From Sinorhizobium sp. (GTDB lineage: Bacteria; Pseudomonadota; Alphaproteobacteria; Rhizobiales; Rhizobiaceae), in contig JAPSJG010000102.1 in NCBI GenBank assembly GCA_031178305.1, positions 1-10,174 of the forward strand: a stretch of 10,174 bases of DNA, in the 5' to 3' direction. Positions within the stretch are counted from its first letter, which is position 1. Each line of letters starts with the position of its first letter. The notes under the pieces are model-generated. The model was not told the DNA's origin. It was given only the letters and a program-made list of their open reading frames with translations, and did no database searches. Below, piece after piece: positions 1 through 7,278 of the stretch. A program made the position numbers and the translations under genes.

Positions 1-810
1 ATCTCATCCGAGAAATTCGCCCGGCTCGTCGGAACGCCGAAGGCGCCGATCCTTATCGATGTGCGCGACGACGACGAGTTCGCCGCCGATCCTTACCTTG
101 TCCCTGCTTCCTTCCATCGAAGTCACGCGGACGTCCCACAATGGGCCCAGGAATACAAGGGCAAGTGGGTCGTCGTGCTGTGTAGGCACGGCGGCAAGCT
201 TAGCGAGGGCGTAGCGGCCTGGCTTCGCCACGCCGGCGCGTCGGCGGAAATCCTGGAAGGCGGCATCGAAGCCTGGCGGGGAGCCGGCTTGCCGCTCGTC
301 CCGGTCGCTACCTTGCCCAACGCCAATCTTTCCGGCGGCTCGGTGTGGGTCACCCGCTCACGCCCGAAGATCGACCGCATCGCCTGTCCCTGGCTGATCC
401 GCCGCTTCGTCGATCCCCGCGCCAAATTCCTGTATGTCACCCCGGCGGAGGTCGGGATGGTCGGCGAGCGCTTCGGTGCGACTCCCTTCGACATCGAGGG
501 GGTCTTCTGGAGCCATCGCGGCGAAGACTGCACCTTCGATACGATGGTCAAGGAATTCCGCCTCTCTTTTCCGGCGCTCGAGCATGTCGCCCGCATCGTG
601 CGCGGCGCCGACACCGACAGGCTCGATCTCGAGCCCCAGGCCGCCGGCTTGCTCGCGGTGTCACTTGGTCTTTCCCGCATGTATGCCGATGATCTCGAAC
701 AGCTTGAGGCAGGCATGACACTTTATGACGCGCTCTATCGTTGGGCGCGCGATGCCACCCAGGAGAAACACGATTGGATCTCCCACGGCGGCAAGGGGAA
801 ACGGGCGTAA
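1..810 (+). CDS. Rhodanese-like / ChrB C-terminal-domain protein (5' end outside window)
   Basis: The frame is open from base 1, so the true start lies upstream and at least 269 residues are visible. Residues 16 to about 100 form a rhodanese-like domain: an LIDVR strand at 18-22 and a thiol loop CRHGGK beginning at Cys61, followed by the usual EGGIEAWRGAGLP end. Residues from about 115 carry the ChrB C-terminal (chromate-resistance) signature: WVTRSRPKIDRIACPWLIRRF, with Cys129-Pro-Trp, then FWSHRGEDCTFD at 169-180, with His172, Glu175 and Cys177 as possible metal or thiol ligands. Proteins of this two-domain build are known in rhizobia and are annotated as sulfurtransferase/chromate resistance proteins. 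A role in oxyanion or sulfur stress is inference. The winged-helix-like ChrB N-terminal region is not visible, so this is unlikely to be a DNA-binding ChrB regulator. No chrA transporter follows; the upstream side cannot be seen. It is most likely cytoplasmic. Confidence 0.85.
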   Translation: MSSEKFARLVGTPKAPILIDVRDDDEFAADPYLVPASFHRSHADVPQWAQEYKGKWVVVLCRHGGKLSEGVAAWLRHAGASAEILEGGIEAWRGAGLPLVPVATLPNANLSGGSVWVTRSRPKIDRIACPWLIRRFVDPRAKFLYVTPAEVGMVGERFGATPFDIEGVFWSHRGEDCTFDTMVKEFRLSFPALEHVARIVRGADTDRLDLEPQAAGLLAVSLGLSRMYADDLEQLEAGMTLYDALYRWARDATQEKHDWISHGGKGKRA

Positions 811-823
811 ACGAACAATCAAC

Positions 824-842
824 GGCGGGCCTCGCGCCCGCC
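824..842 (+). terminator. GC-only hairpin after the ChrB-domain gene
   Basis: A perfect 7-bp inverted repeat, GGCGGGC / GCCCGCC with loop CTCGC, starts 14 bases after the stop codon. It is strong enough to act as a transcription terminator stem, but no T-run follows, so an intrinsic terminator is not proven. The remaining intergenic sequence to 1030 holds only a weaker stem (CAGCC / GGCTG at 882-897) and no clear promoter. Confidence 0.4.
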
Positions 843-1030
843 CACGCTTCCTCCGGGGCATGTTCCAGCCGCTCGCGATCTCAGCCGCGATTGGCTGCTG
901 CTGAGGCTCCTTCAGGAAGTCCGCGCGACTGGCAAATCCGTGGGAAGCGCGGCGATTTTCTATGCATGAGACTTGTATTCTCGCCCCTTCCTTGCGATGT
1001 CAGCCGAAAGCTGAGTTTGCGGGAAGCCAG

Positions 1031-1879
1031 ATGGCCGTCAGGATCAACAGTTTTCGGGAAATCGCCAGCCGCTATGACGTGGTGCTCTGCGACGTCTGGG
1101 GCGTGCTCCACAATGGCGTTCAGGCCTTCGTGTCAGCGGGCGAGGCGTTGGCCGAGGCACGCGCGCAGGGCCTGACCGTCGTCCTCATCACCAATGCCCC
1201 CCGCCCGCACCCAGGCGTGAAGGTTCAGTTGCGCGGCCTTGGCGTTCCCGATGAGGCCTATGACCGCATAGTCACCTCGGGAGATGTGACGCGGGCACTG
1301 ATCGCCGCCGCCGAGAAGCGGATATTCTTCATTGGCGCCGATCGCGACCTGCCGCTGCTCGAAGGGCTCGGCACCGCGATCGTCTCATCGGAAGAGGCCG
1401 AAACGATCGTCTGCGCCGGCTTCTACGACGACGAGACCGAAACGCCGGAGCACTATCGCGCCACTCTCACCGCCCTTGCCAAGCGCCAGGTGCCGTTCAT
1501 CTGCGCCAATCCCGACCTGGTTGTCGAACGCGGGCATCGCCTGGTACCCTGTGCCGGCGCCATCGCCAAACTCTACGAAGAGCTCGGCGGCGAGGCGCGC
1601 ATCGCCGGCAAACCCTACAAGGCGATCTATCGCGCCGCACTTTCGGAGGCGAAGGCGGTCAGGGGTCCGTTCGATCTTGCCCGTGTGATCGCCATCGGCG
1701 ACGGCATGCCGACCGATGTCAAGGGTGCGCAGGATGCCGGTCTCGACCTGCTCTATGTCAGTGCAGGTATCCATGCGCAGGAGTACATGCACGAAAGCCG
1801 AACGGACGAAGCGAAGCTCGCCGCCTTCCTGAGAAGGGAAGGGGCGGCGCCGAAGTGGTGGATGCCGCGGCTTGGCTGA
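1031..1879 (+). CDS. HAD-superfamily subfamily IIA hydrolase (TIGR01459-type)
   Basis: This 282-residue soluble protein has the motif series of class IIA HAD phosphatases. Motif I is at 19-25 (LCDVWGV, nucleophile Asp21), motif II is the Thr in VLITNAPRP, motif III is Lys194 in AGKPYKAIYRAAL, and motif IV is GDGMPTDVKGAQDAG with Asp224 and Asp229. The C2-type cap lies between motifs II and III, as in NagD-like enzymes. The second Asp of the usual DxD motif is Trp23 here. I recall DVWGV as normal for this alphaproteobacterial subfamily, whose substrate is not established. I chose the ATG at 1031 because GGGAAG at 1021-1026 lies just before it and the protein then begins close to the domain. 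An in-frame ATG at 962 would add 23 residues of unlikely sequence. It ends 13 bases before ribF, so co-transcription is likely; a phosphatase acting on flavin or nucleotide metabolites would fit but is only inference. Confidence 0.88.
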   Translation: MAVRINSFREIASRYDVVLCDVWGVLHNGVQAFVSAGEALAEARAQGLTVVLITNAPRPHPGVKVQLRGLGVPDEAYDRIVTSGDVTRALIAAAEKRIFFIGADRDLPLLEGLGTAIVSSEEAETIVCAGFYDDETETPEHYRATLTALAKRQVPFICANPDLVVERGHRLVPCAGAIAKLYEELGGEARIAGKPYKAIYRAALSEAKAVRGPFDLARVIAIGDGMPTDVKGAQDAGLDLLYVSAGIHAQEYMHESRTDEAKLAAFLRREGAAPKWWMPRLG

Positions 1880-1892
1880 CGGGAAGATGGAG

Positions 1893-2876
1893 ATGACGGT
1901 TTTTCATCGCAACGAAACCCGTGATCCTCTTCCGGAGCGCCTTCATGGCGGGGTGGTGGCGATCGGCAATTTCGACGGTGTCCATCGCGGCCATCAGTCG
2001 GTGCTCAATCGTGCGCTGGATGAGGCGAAGCGTCGTGGCGTCCCCGCGCTCGTGCTCACCTTTGAACCACATCCGCGCACCGTCTTCAGGCCCGACAAGC
2101 CGGTCTTCCGCCTGACGCCCGCGCCCTTGAAGGCCCGCATACTCGAGGCAATGGGCTTTGGTGCCGTCATCGAATATCCCTTCGACCGGACCTTCTCGGA
2201 GCTTTCTGCTTCCGATTTCATCCACCGTATCCTGCGCGAATGGCTGCATGCCTCACATGTCGTCACCGGTTTCGATTTCCATTTCGGCAAGGGGCGGGAA
2301 GGCGGTCCGGCTTTCCTGATGGCGGCCGGCGAGCGGGAGGGCTTTGGCGTGACCCTGGTCGATGCCTTCCGCGACGAGAACGCCGAGGTCATCTCCTCGA
2401 GCGTCATCCGCGCTCTGCTTGCCGAAGGCGACGTTTCGCATGCGGCGGGCCTGCTCGGCTACCGCTACACGGTCGAGGCGAAGGTTATAGACGGCAAGAA
2501 ACTCGGCCGCGAGCTCGGCTATCCGACCGCGAATATGCGACTGCCGCCGGAGGCGGAGCTCAAGAGCGGCATTTATGCGGTGCGGTTCCGCCGGGCCGAT
2601 GGCGCGCTCTACGACGCCGTCGCCAGCTTCGGCCGTCGACCCACCGTCGACAGCGACGGCGAGGCGCTGCTTGAAACCTTTGTCTTCGAATTTTCCGACG
2701 AGCTTTACGGCGAGGTCTGCGCCGTTTCCTTTTTCGGACGCCTGCGCGACGAGCTCAAGTTCGATGGTCTCGAGCCCTTGATGGCGCAGATGAAGATTGA
2801 CGAGAGCGAGGCGCGCGCGCTGCTGGCCGGCGTCGAGCCGCTGAGTGAGATCGACCGCAGGCTGAACTTCGCTTGA
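1893..2876 (+). CDS. ribF: Bifunctional riboflavin kinase / FAD synthetase
   Basis: RibF phosphorylates riboflavin to FMN and adenylylates FMN to FAD in the cytoplasm. This copy of 327 residues has both domains. The N-terminal nucleotidyltransferase domain has GNFDGVHRGH at 25-34 (the HxGH-type ATP site), TFEPHPRTVF, FDFHFGKGREG, and ISSSVIR at 167-173. The C-terminal riboflavin kinase domain has GRELGYPTAN at 205-214 (metal and ATP binding), GIYAVRF, SFGRRPTVD, and an acidic LETFVFEF segment containing the likely catalytic Glu. Length is normal for the family. The ATG at 1893 has GGGAAG (1881-1886) six bases upstream. An ATG at 1887 and a TTG at 1872, the latter overlapping the previous gene, are in frame but less likely. 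It is probably translated from the same message as the HAD gene. The ribF-ileS order is shared with many proteobacteria. Confidence 0.96.
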   Translation: MTVFHRNETRDPLPERLHGGVVAIGNFDGVHRGHQSVLNRALDEAKRRGVPALVLTFEPHPRTVFRPDKPVFRLTPAPLKARILEAMGFGAVIEYPFDRTFSELSASDFIHRILREWLHASHVVTGFDFHFGKGREGGPAFLMAAGEREGFGVTLVDAFRDENAEVISSSVIRALLAEGDVSHAAGLLGYRYTVEAKVIDGKKLGRELGYPTANMRLPPEAELKSGIYAVRFRRADGALYDAVASFGRRPTVDSDGEALLETFVFEFSDELYGEVCAVSFFGRLRDELKFDGLEPLMAQMKIDESEARALLAGVEPLSEIDRRLNFA

Positions 2877-2894
2877 TGGCGCCCAAAGAATTCG

Positions 2895-2926
2895 GCCGCC
2901 TGACTGCGGCGGACCTTTTCAAAAGG
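2895..2926 (+). terminator. Possible ribF terminator: GC stem, T-run and CCTTTT palindrome
   Basis: Eighteen bases after the ribF stop there is a stem GCCGC / GCGGC (2895-2899 and 2906-2910, loop CTGACT), then a four-T run at 2916-2919. The T-run is itself part of a perfect palindrome, CCTTTT-C-AAAAGG (2914-2926). This could form a weak intrinsic terminator separating ribF from ileS. The stem is short and the T-run modest, so read-through is plausible. Confidence 0.3.
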
Positions 2927-2973
2927 CCGAAAACGCCTTAAAGAACCGGCCACTATGACCCGGCACCGTCGAT

Positions 2974-3059
2974 TGATCGTCGATCAGCGAATTATCGGCC
3001 CGGCTTTCCGAGCGCGCTAGATCGCGCCGGGAGGTCCGGGATTTTGGCGTCTCGCGCCA
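2974..3059. repeat. Cluster of three short palindromes upstream of ileS
   Basis: The 256-base space between ribF and ileS holds three perfect inverted repeats: TGATCG-T-CGATCA at 2974-2986, GCGCG-CTAGAT-CGCGC at 3012-3027, and TGGCG-TCTCG-CGCCA at 3045-3059. The first looks like an operator-style dyad; the other two could fold as small RNA hairpins in an ileS leader. I see no convincing -35/-10 pair here, and nothing like a T-box. A regulatory role is inference from position only. Confidence 0.35.
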
Positions 3060-3132
3060 CAAGTCATCTTAAAGAGACCGAATTCTTCCGCATGCGCGGC
3101 GAACCCCGCGCGGAAAAGCGAATGCAAAGACC

Positions 3133-6042
3133 ATGACAGAGACCGCTGAAAAGATCGATTATTCCTCCACGCTCTATTTGCCGCAGACGGAGTTTCCTAT
3201 GCGTGCCGGCCTGCCGCAGAAGGAGCCGGAAATCGTTGCCCGCTGGCAGAAGATGGAGCTTTACAAGAAGCTCCGCGCTTCCGCCGCCGGCCGCGAGAAG
3301 TTCGTGCTGCATGACGGCCCGCCCTATGCCAACGGCAACATCCACATTGGCCATGCGCTGAACAAGATATTGAAGGACGTGATCAACCGCTCCTTCCAGA
3401 TGCGCGGCTTCGATGCCAACTACGTGCCCGGCTGGGACTGCCACGGCCTGCCGATCGAATGGAAGATCGAGGAGAAGTATCGCGAGAAGGGCAGGAACAA
3501 GGACGAGGTTCCGGTCAACGAGTTCCGCAAGGAATGCCGCGATTTCGCCAGCGGCTGGATCCAGGTTCAGACGGAGGAGTTCAAGCGTCTGGGCATCGAG
3601 GGTGATTTCGAGAATCCCTACACGACGATGAACTTCCATGCGGAAGCTCGCATCGCCGGCGAATTGATGAAGATCGCCAAGGCCGGCCAGCTTTACCGCG
3701 GCTCGAAGCCGGTCATGTGGTCGGTCGTCGAGCGCACGGCGCTTGCAGAGGCCGAAGTCGAATATGCCGATGTCGAGAGCGACATGATCTGGGTGAAGTT
3801 CCCGATCACCGAGGGCCCGGATGCGCTCGCAGGCGCCTTCGTCGTCATCTGGACGACGACGCCCTGGACGATCCCCGGTAACCGCGCCATCGCCTACTCG
3901 TCGCGCTATGCCTACGGTCTCTATGAGGTCGCGACAGCGGAGAACGACTATGGTCCGCAGCCGGGCGAGAAGCTGATCTTCGCCAAGCGCTTGGCGGAGG
4001 AGTCGGCCACCAAGGCGAAGGTCACCTTCAACTTCGTCCGCGACATCGAAGCCGTCGAATTGGCCGCAGTCATTTGCGCCCACCCGCTGCATGGCCTCGG
4101 CGGCGGCTACGCCTTCAAGGTGCCGCTCCTCGATGGCGAGCATGTCACCGACGATGCCGGCACCGGTTTCGTGCATACGGCACCGGGCCACGGCCGTGAG
4201 GACTTCGAGGCCTGGATGGACAGCGCCCGGGCACTCGAAGCGCGTGGTATCTCTTCCGCGATCCCCTTCACCGTCGACGATGCCGGCTATTTCACCGCCG
4301 ATGCGCCCGGCTTCGGCCCCGATTCCGAAGGCGGCGCCGGCCGCGTTATCGACGACAAGGGCAAGAAGGGCGACGCCAATGATCGCGTCATCAAGGCGCT
4401 GATCGCGCGACACGCGCTCTTTGCGCGCGGCCGGTTGAAGCATTCCTATCCGCATTCGTGGCGCTCGAAAAAGCCTGTCATCTTCCGCAACACGCCGCAA
4501 TGGTTCGTCTACATGGACAAGGACTTCGACGACGGCACGACGCTGCGCTCGCGCGCGCTCTCGGCGATCGACGAGACCCGCTTTGTACCGGGCGCCGGTC
4601 AGAACCGCCTGCGCGCGATGATCGAGCAGCGCCCGGACTGGGTCCTGTCGCGCCAGCGCGCCTGGGGCGTCCCGATCGCGATCTTCACCGACGATGACGG
4701 CAAGATCCTCGTCGACAACGAAGTCAACGCCCGCATTCTCGACGCCTTCGAGAAGGAAGGGGCGGACGCCTGGTTCGCCGAGGGCGCCAAGGAACGCTTC
4801 CTTGGGGACGCCCACGACCATGCCCACTGGCACCAAGTTATGGACATCCTCGACGTCTGGTTCGATTCCGGTTCGACCCACACCTTCACGCTTGAAGACC
4901 GGGCAGATCTGAAGTGGCCGGCCGACGTCTATCTCGAAGGCTCAGACCAGCACCGCGGCTGGTTCCATTCCTCGCTGCTCGAGAGCTGTGCGACCCGCGG
5001 CCGCGCGCCCTACAAGGCCGTCATCACCCATGGCTTTACCATGGATGAGAAGGGCGAGAAGATGTCGAAGTCAAAGGGCAACACCGTCACACCGCAGGAA
5101 GTGATGAAGGATGCCGGCGCCGACATTCTCCGTCTCTGGGTAATGACGACCGACTATTGGGAGGACCAGCGTCTCGGCAAGACCATCATCCAGACCAATA
5201 TCGATGCGTATCGCAAGCTGCGCAACACGATCCGTTGGATGCTTGGCACGCTCGCGCACGACAAGGGCGAGGTGATTGCACTTTCCGAAATGCCGGAACT
5301 CGAGCAACTGATGCTGCACCGCGTGGCCGAACTCGATCGCCTGGTGCGCGAAGGCTACGATGCCTTCGATTTCAAGCGCATCGCTCGCGCGCTCATCGAT
5401 TTCTCGAATGTCGAACTCTCGGCCTTCTATTTCGATATCCGCAAGGATGCGCTCTACTGCGACGCACCTTCGTCGCTTCGCCGGCGCGCGGCGCTCGATG
5501 TCATCCGCAGGCTGTTTGATTGCCTGGTGGCCTGGCTTGCTCCGATGCTGCCCTTCACGATGGAAGAGGCCTGGCTGTCGCGCAGCCCAGACGCCGTCTC
5601 CGTGCATCTCGAGCAGTTTTCGGCGGTGCCGGCGGAATGGCGCAACGATGCGCTTGCCGAGAAGTGGCGGAAGATCCGCGAGGTGCGCAAGGTCGTGACC
5701 GGTGCTTTGGAGATCGAGCGCAAGGACAAGCGCATCGGCTCGTCGCTCGAGGCGGCTCCGGTTGTCCATGTCGCCGATCCGGACCTTCGCCAGGCTCTCG
5801 ACGGGCAGGACTTTGCCGAGATCTGCATCACTTCGGCGATCCGGATCGACGGATCCGAAGGGCCGGATGACGCCTTTACACTGCCGGAGGTCGCCAAGGT
5901 CAGCGTCGTGCCGCAGCTCGCCGAGGGCCGTAAATGTGCCCGTTCCTGGCGCATCACGACGGATGTCGGGTCCGACCCGCTCTTTCCGGACGTATCTGCC
6001 CGCGATGCCCAGGCATTGAGGGAACTCGGTTTCAAACCGTAA
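3133..6042 (+). CDS. ileS: Isoleucyl-tRNA synthetase
   Basis: IleS charges tRNA-Ile with isoleucine and hydrolyses misactivated or mischarged valine. This class Ia enzyme of 969 residues has HIGH at 71-74 within PPYANGNIHIGHALN and KMSKS at 643-647. The CP1 editing domain contains WTTTPWT at 240-246 and HTAPGHGRED at 348-357, whose Asp357 aligns with the conserved editing Asp (Asp342 in E. coli by motif). WFDSGS is at 576-581. An alpha-helical anticodon-binding domain follows. Overall it is the ordinary bacterial IleS1 type rather than the eukaryote-like mupirocin-resistant type. The extreme C-terminus, which in E. coli IleS binds zinc through four Cys, is degenerate: only Cys935 remains in KCARSW, position 938 is Ser, and the second Cys pair is absent. 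The ATG at 3133 gives the normal rhizobial N-terminus, but its ribosome site is weak (GCAAAGA). The 256-base leader suggests its own promoter. Confidence 0.98.
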   Translation: MTETAEKIDYSSTLYLPQTEFPMRAGLPQKEPEIVARWQKMELYKKLRASAAGREKFVLHDGPPYANGNIHIGHALNKILKDVINRSFQMRGFDANYVPGWDCHGLPIEWKIEEKYREKGRNKDEVPVNEFRKECRDFASGWIQVQTEEFKRLGIEGDFENPYTTMNFHAEARIAGELMKIAKAGQLYRGSKPVMWSVVERTALAEAEVEYADVESDMIWVKFPITEGPDALAGAFVVIWTTTPWTIPGNRAIAYSSRYAYGLYEVATAENDYGPQPGEKLIFAKRLAEESATKAKVTFNFVRDIEAVELAAVICAHPLHGLGGGYAFKVPLLDGEHVTDDAGTGFVHTAPGHGREDFEAWMDSARALEARGISSAIPFTVDDAGYFTADAPGFGPDSEGGAGRVIDDKGKKGDANDRVIKALIARHALFARGRLKHSYPHSWRSKKPVIFRNTPQWFVYMDKDFDDGTTLRSRALSAIDETRFVPGAGQNRLRAMIEQRPDWVLSRQRAWGVPIAIFTDDDGKILVDNEVNARILDAFEKEGADAWFAEGAKERFLGDAHDHAHWHQVMDILDVWFDSGSTHTFTLEDRADLKWPADVYLEGSDQHRGWFHSSLLESCATRGRAPYKAVITHGFTMDEKGEKMSKSKGNTVTPQEVMKDAGADILRLWVMTTDYWEDQRLGKTIIQTNIDAYRKLRNTIRWMLGTLAHDKGEVIALSEMPELEQLMLHRVAELDRLVREGYDAFDFKRIARALIDFSNVELSAFYFDIRKDALYCDAPSSLRRRAALDVIRRLFDCLVAWLAPMLPFTMEEAWLSRSPDAVSVHLEQFSAVPAEWRNDALAEKWRKIREVRKVVTGALEIERKDKRIGSSLEAAPVVHVADPDLRQALDGQDFAEICITSAIRIDGSEGPDDAFTLPEVAKVSVVPQLAEGRKCARSWRITTDVGSDPLFPDVSARDAQALRELGFKP

Positions 6043-6050
6043 CCGATGTT

Positions 6051-6086
6051 TACCGGATGAATTGCGCTTGAGCCGTTCATCCGGTA
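6051..6086. terminator. 11-bp inverted repeat directly after ileS
   Basis: TACCGGATGAA (6051-6061) and TTCATCCGGTA (6076-6086) are perfect reverse complements with a 14-base loop, starting 8 bases after the ileS stop codon. The position suits a terminator or mRNA 3'-end stabiliser. No T-run follows the right arm, so classical intrinsic termination is doubtful. Confidence 0.55.
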
Positions 6087-6101
6087 CAACCTGCCCGAAA
6101 T

Positions 6102-6121
6102 TTGGCGGATTTTTCCGCCAA
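6102..6121. terminator. Second hairpin with TTTT loop after ileS
   Basis: TTGGCGGA and TCCGCCAA form a perfect 8-bp stem around a TTTT loop, 15 bases after the first hairpin. It could back up termination of ileS, or lie in the leader of the lipoprotein gene that starts 53 bases later. Because it is a near-perfect palindrome, it could also be a protein-binding site. Confidence 0.45.
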
Positions 6122-6162
6122 GGGGCGCTTGAATGACCGCGAGGGGCGTGGTGGGGCTGGCT

Positions 6163-6168
6163 GGAAGG
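6163..6168 (+). promoter_or_regulatory. Ribosome binding site deciding the lipoprotein start
   Basis: GGAAGG lies six bases before the ATG at 6175 and twelve before the ATG at 6181. It favours 6175 over the upstream in-frame ATG at 6133, which has no comparable purine-rich site. Confidence 0.6.
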
Positions 6169-6174
6169 GATCTC

Positions 6175-6795
6175 ATGGGAATGACGCGAGAGTTGCGATT
6201 GTTTGCCGGCGTTGCCGCGATCGTGGCAGGCAGCCTTGTTGTCTCGGGCTGCGTCGGCGGACCGACCTACGGCACGGACAAGACGGCAGGCGAACAGCTG
6301 CTCGACGATCTCGGCAGCGCCGTCAGCCTGGCTCCGCCGAAACGGGACCCGCTCAAGTATCAGCCGCGTCCGGCATTGGTGCTGCCGCCGAAGCAGCAGC
6401 AGGCGGCATTGATTCAGCCGCAGCAGTCGCTGGCAAGCCGCGAGAACAATCCGGCCTGGGTCGAGTCTCCCGAGGAAGCGCGCCAACGCCTGCGGGAAGA
6501 GGCCGACGCCAACAAGGACAATCCCAACTATGTTTCGCCGCTCGCGAAGGCGGGTGCCAATGGCCGCCGGCTTTCTGCCAAGGAGCAGCAGCAGGCCTAT
6601 CGCGAGGCGCGCAAGATCGAACAGGGCGCCTATTCCGACAGGCGCCGCTACCTGAGCGACCCGCCGCTCGAATATCGCCGCTTGCCGGAAGGTGCCGAGA
6701 TGAATCTCGGCGAGCCGGAGAAGGACAAGGAGCGCAGGCGCAAGAAGGAAGCGCAGATTGCCAACAGCGGCAGCAAATGGTACTGGCCGTTCTAA
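6175..6795 (+). CDS. Putative lipoprotein of unknown function
   Basis: I do not recognise a named family. From the ATG at 6175 the product has 206 residues and starts with a clear lipoprotein signal: a charged MGMTRELR, a hydrophobic stretch, and the lipobox LVVSGC with the lipidated Cys26. Val follows the Cys, so by the usual +2 rule it would go to the outer membrane facing the periplasm. The mature part has no further membrane segment. It is rich in Gln, Pro, Arg and Glu, with PKQQQ and QPQQ runs, a likely helical charged segment (SPEEARQRLREEAD), and a Lys/Arg-rich tail ending in WYWPF. This points to a partly disordered envelope protein. I preferred 6175 over the in-frame ATG at 6133 because GGAAGG (6163-6168) is six bases upstream and the earlier start spoils the signal peptide. 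The acetyltransferase gene begins 3 bases after its stop. Confidence 0.75.
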   Translation: MGMTRELRLFAGVAAIVAGSLVVSGCVGGPTYGTDKTAGEQLLDDLGSAVSLAPPKRDPLKYQPRPALVLPPKQQQAALIQPQQSLASRENNPAWVESPEEARQRLREEADANKDNPNYVSPLAKAGANGRRLSAKEQQQAYREARKIEQGAYSDRRRYLSDPPLEYRRLPEGAEMNLGEPEKDKERRRKKEAQIANSGSKWYWPF

Positions 6796-6798
6796 GTC

Positions 6799-7278
6799 AT
6801 GATCAGCATTCGCGACGCCGTTCCTGACGATGCGGCGACGATCCTGCGTTTCATCACCGAGCTCGCGATCTATGAAAAGGCGGAGCGCGAGGTCGAGGCG
6901 ACCATAGAGCTTCTTCAGGAGTCGCTCTTCGGGCCCCGAGCGATCACGCGCGCCGTCATCTGCGAGATCGGTGGCGAGCCTGCTGGCTTTGCCGTTTGGT
7001 TCTACAATTACTCTACCTGGCAGGCGCGCAAGGGCCTCTATCTCGAGGACCTCTACGTCTCGCCCGAGTTTCGCGGCTCGGGCGCGGGAAAAATGCTCCT
7101 GAAACATCTGGCACGGATTGCCCTTGCCGAGGGCTGCGGCCGCTTCGAATGGAGCGTTCTCGACTGGAACGAGCCGGCCATTCGGGTCTATGAGGCGATC
7201 GGCGCCGAGCCGCTCTCGGAATGGACGCGCTATCGGCTCGCGGGCAAGGAACTCGAAGCTCTGGCTGCCGAGTACTGA
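6799..7278 (+). CDS. GNAT-family N-acetyltransferase, diamine acetyltransferase (SSAT)-like
   Basis: The 159-residue product has a complete GNAT fold. The acetyl-CoA pyrophosphate loop is RGSGAGK at 92-98, after the strand YLEDLYVSPEF. WNEPAIRVYEAIGA at 123-136 contains Tyr131 at the usual catalytic-acid position. The combination of a YSTW segment, LYLEDLYV, a second-half WNEPAI-Y motif and a terminal RYRLAGKELEAL resembles spermidine/spermine N1-acetyltransferases and their bacterial relatives, several of which act on thialysine or other small amines. Polyamine acetylation is therefore plausible but the substrate is not shown. It starts 3 bases after the lipoprotein stop and lacks a clear ribosome site, so translational coupling is likely. 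Length is normal for the family, with no truncation. Confidence 0.88.
   Translation: MISIRDAVPDDAATILRFITELAIYEKAEREVEATIELLQESLFGPRAITRAVICEIGGEPAGFAVWFYNYSTWQARKGLYLEDLYVSPEFRGSGAGKMLLKHLARIALAEGCGRFEWSVLDWNEPAIRVYEAIGAEPLSEWTRYRLAGKELEALAAEY

Noticed and set aside
962..1030. Upstream ATG start for the HAD gene, adding 23 residues
   Set aside because: The added residues are unlike the family's N-terminus, and GGGAAG sits just before the later ATG at 1031.
2877..3132. T-box or other riboswitch upstream of ileS
   Set aside because: No T-box sequence or specifier stem is recognisable, and this mechanism is not expected in Alphaproteobacteria. Only small palindromes are present.
3064..4881. 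605-codon open frame on the minus strand opposite ileS
   Set aside because: It mirrors a confidently identified ileS in a GC-rich genome where antisense frames stay open by codon bias. Its translation is low in recognisable motifs and rich in Arg, Asp, Val and Gly, as expected of a shadow.
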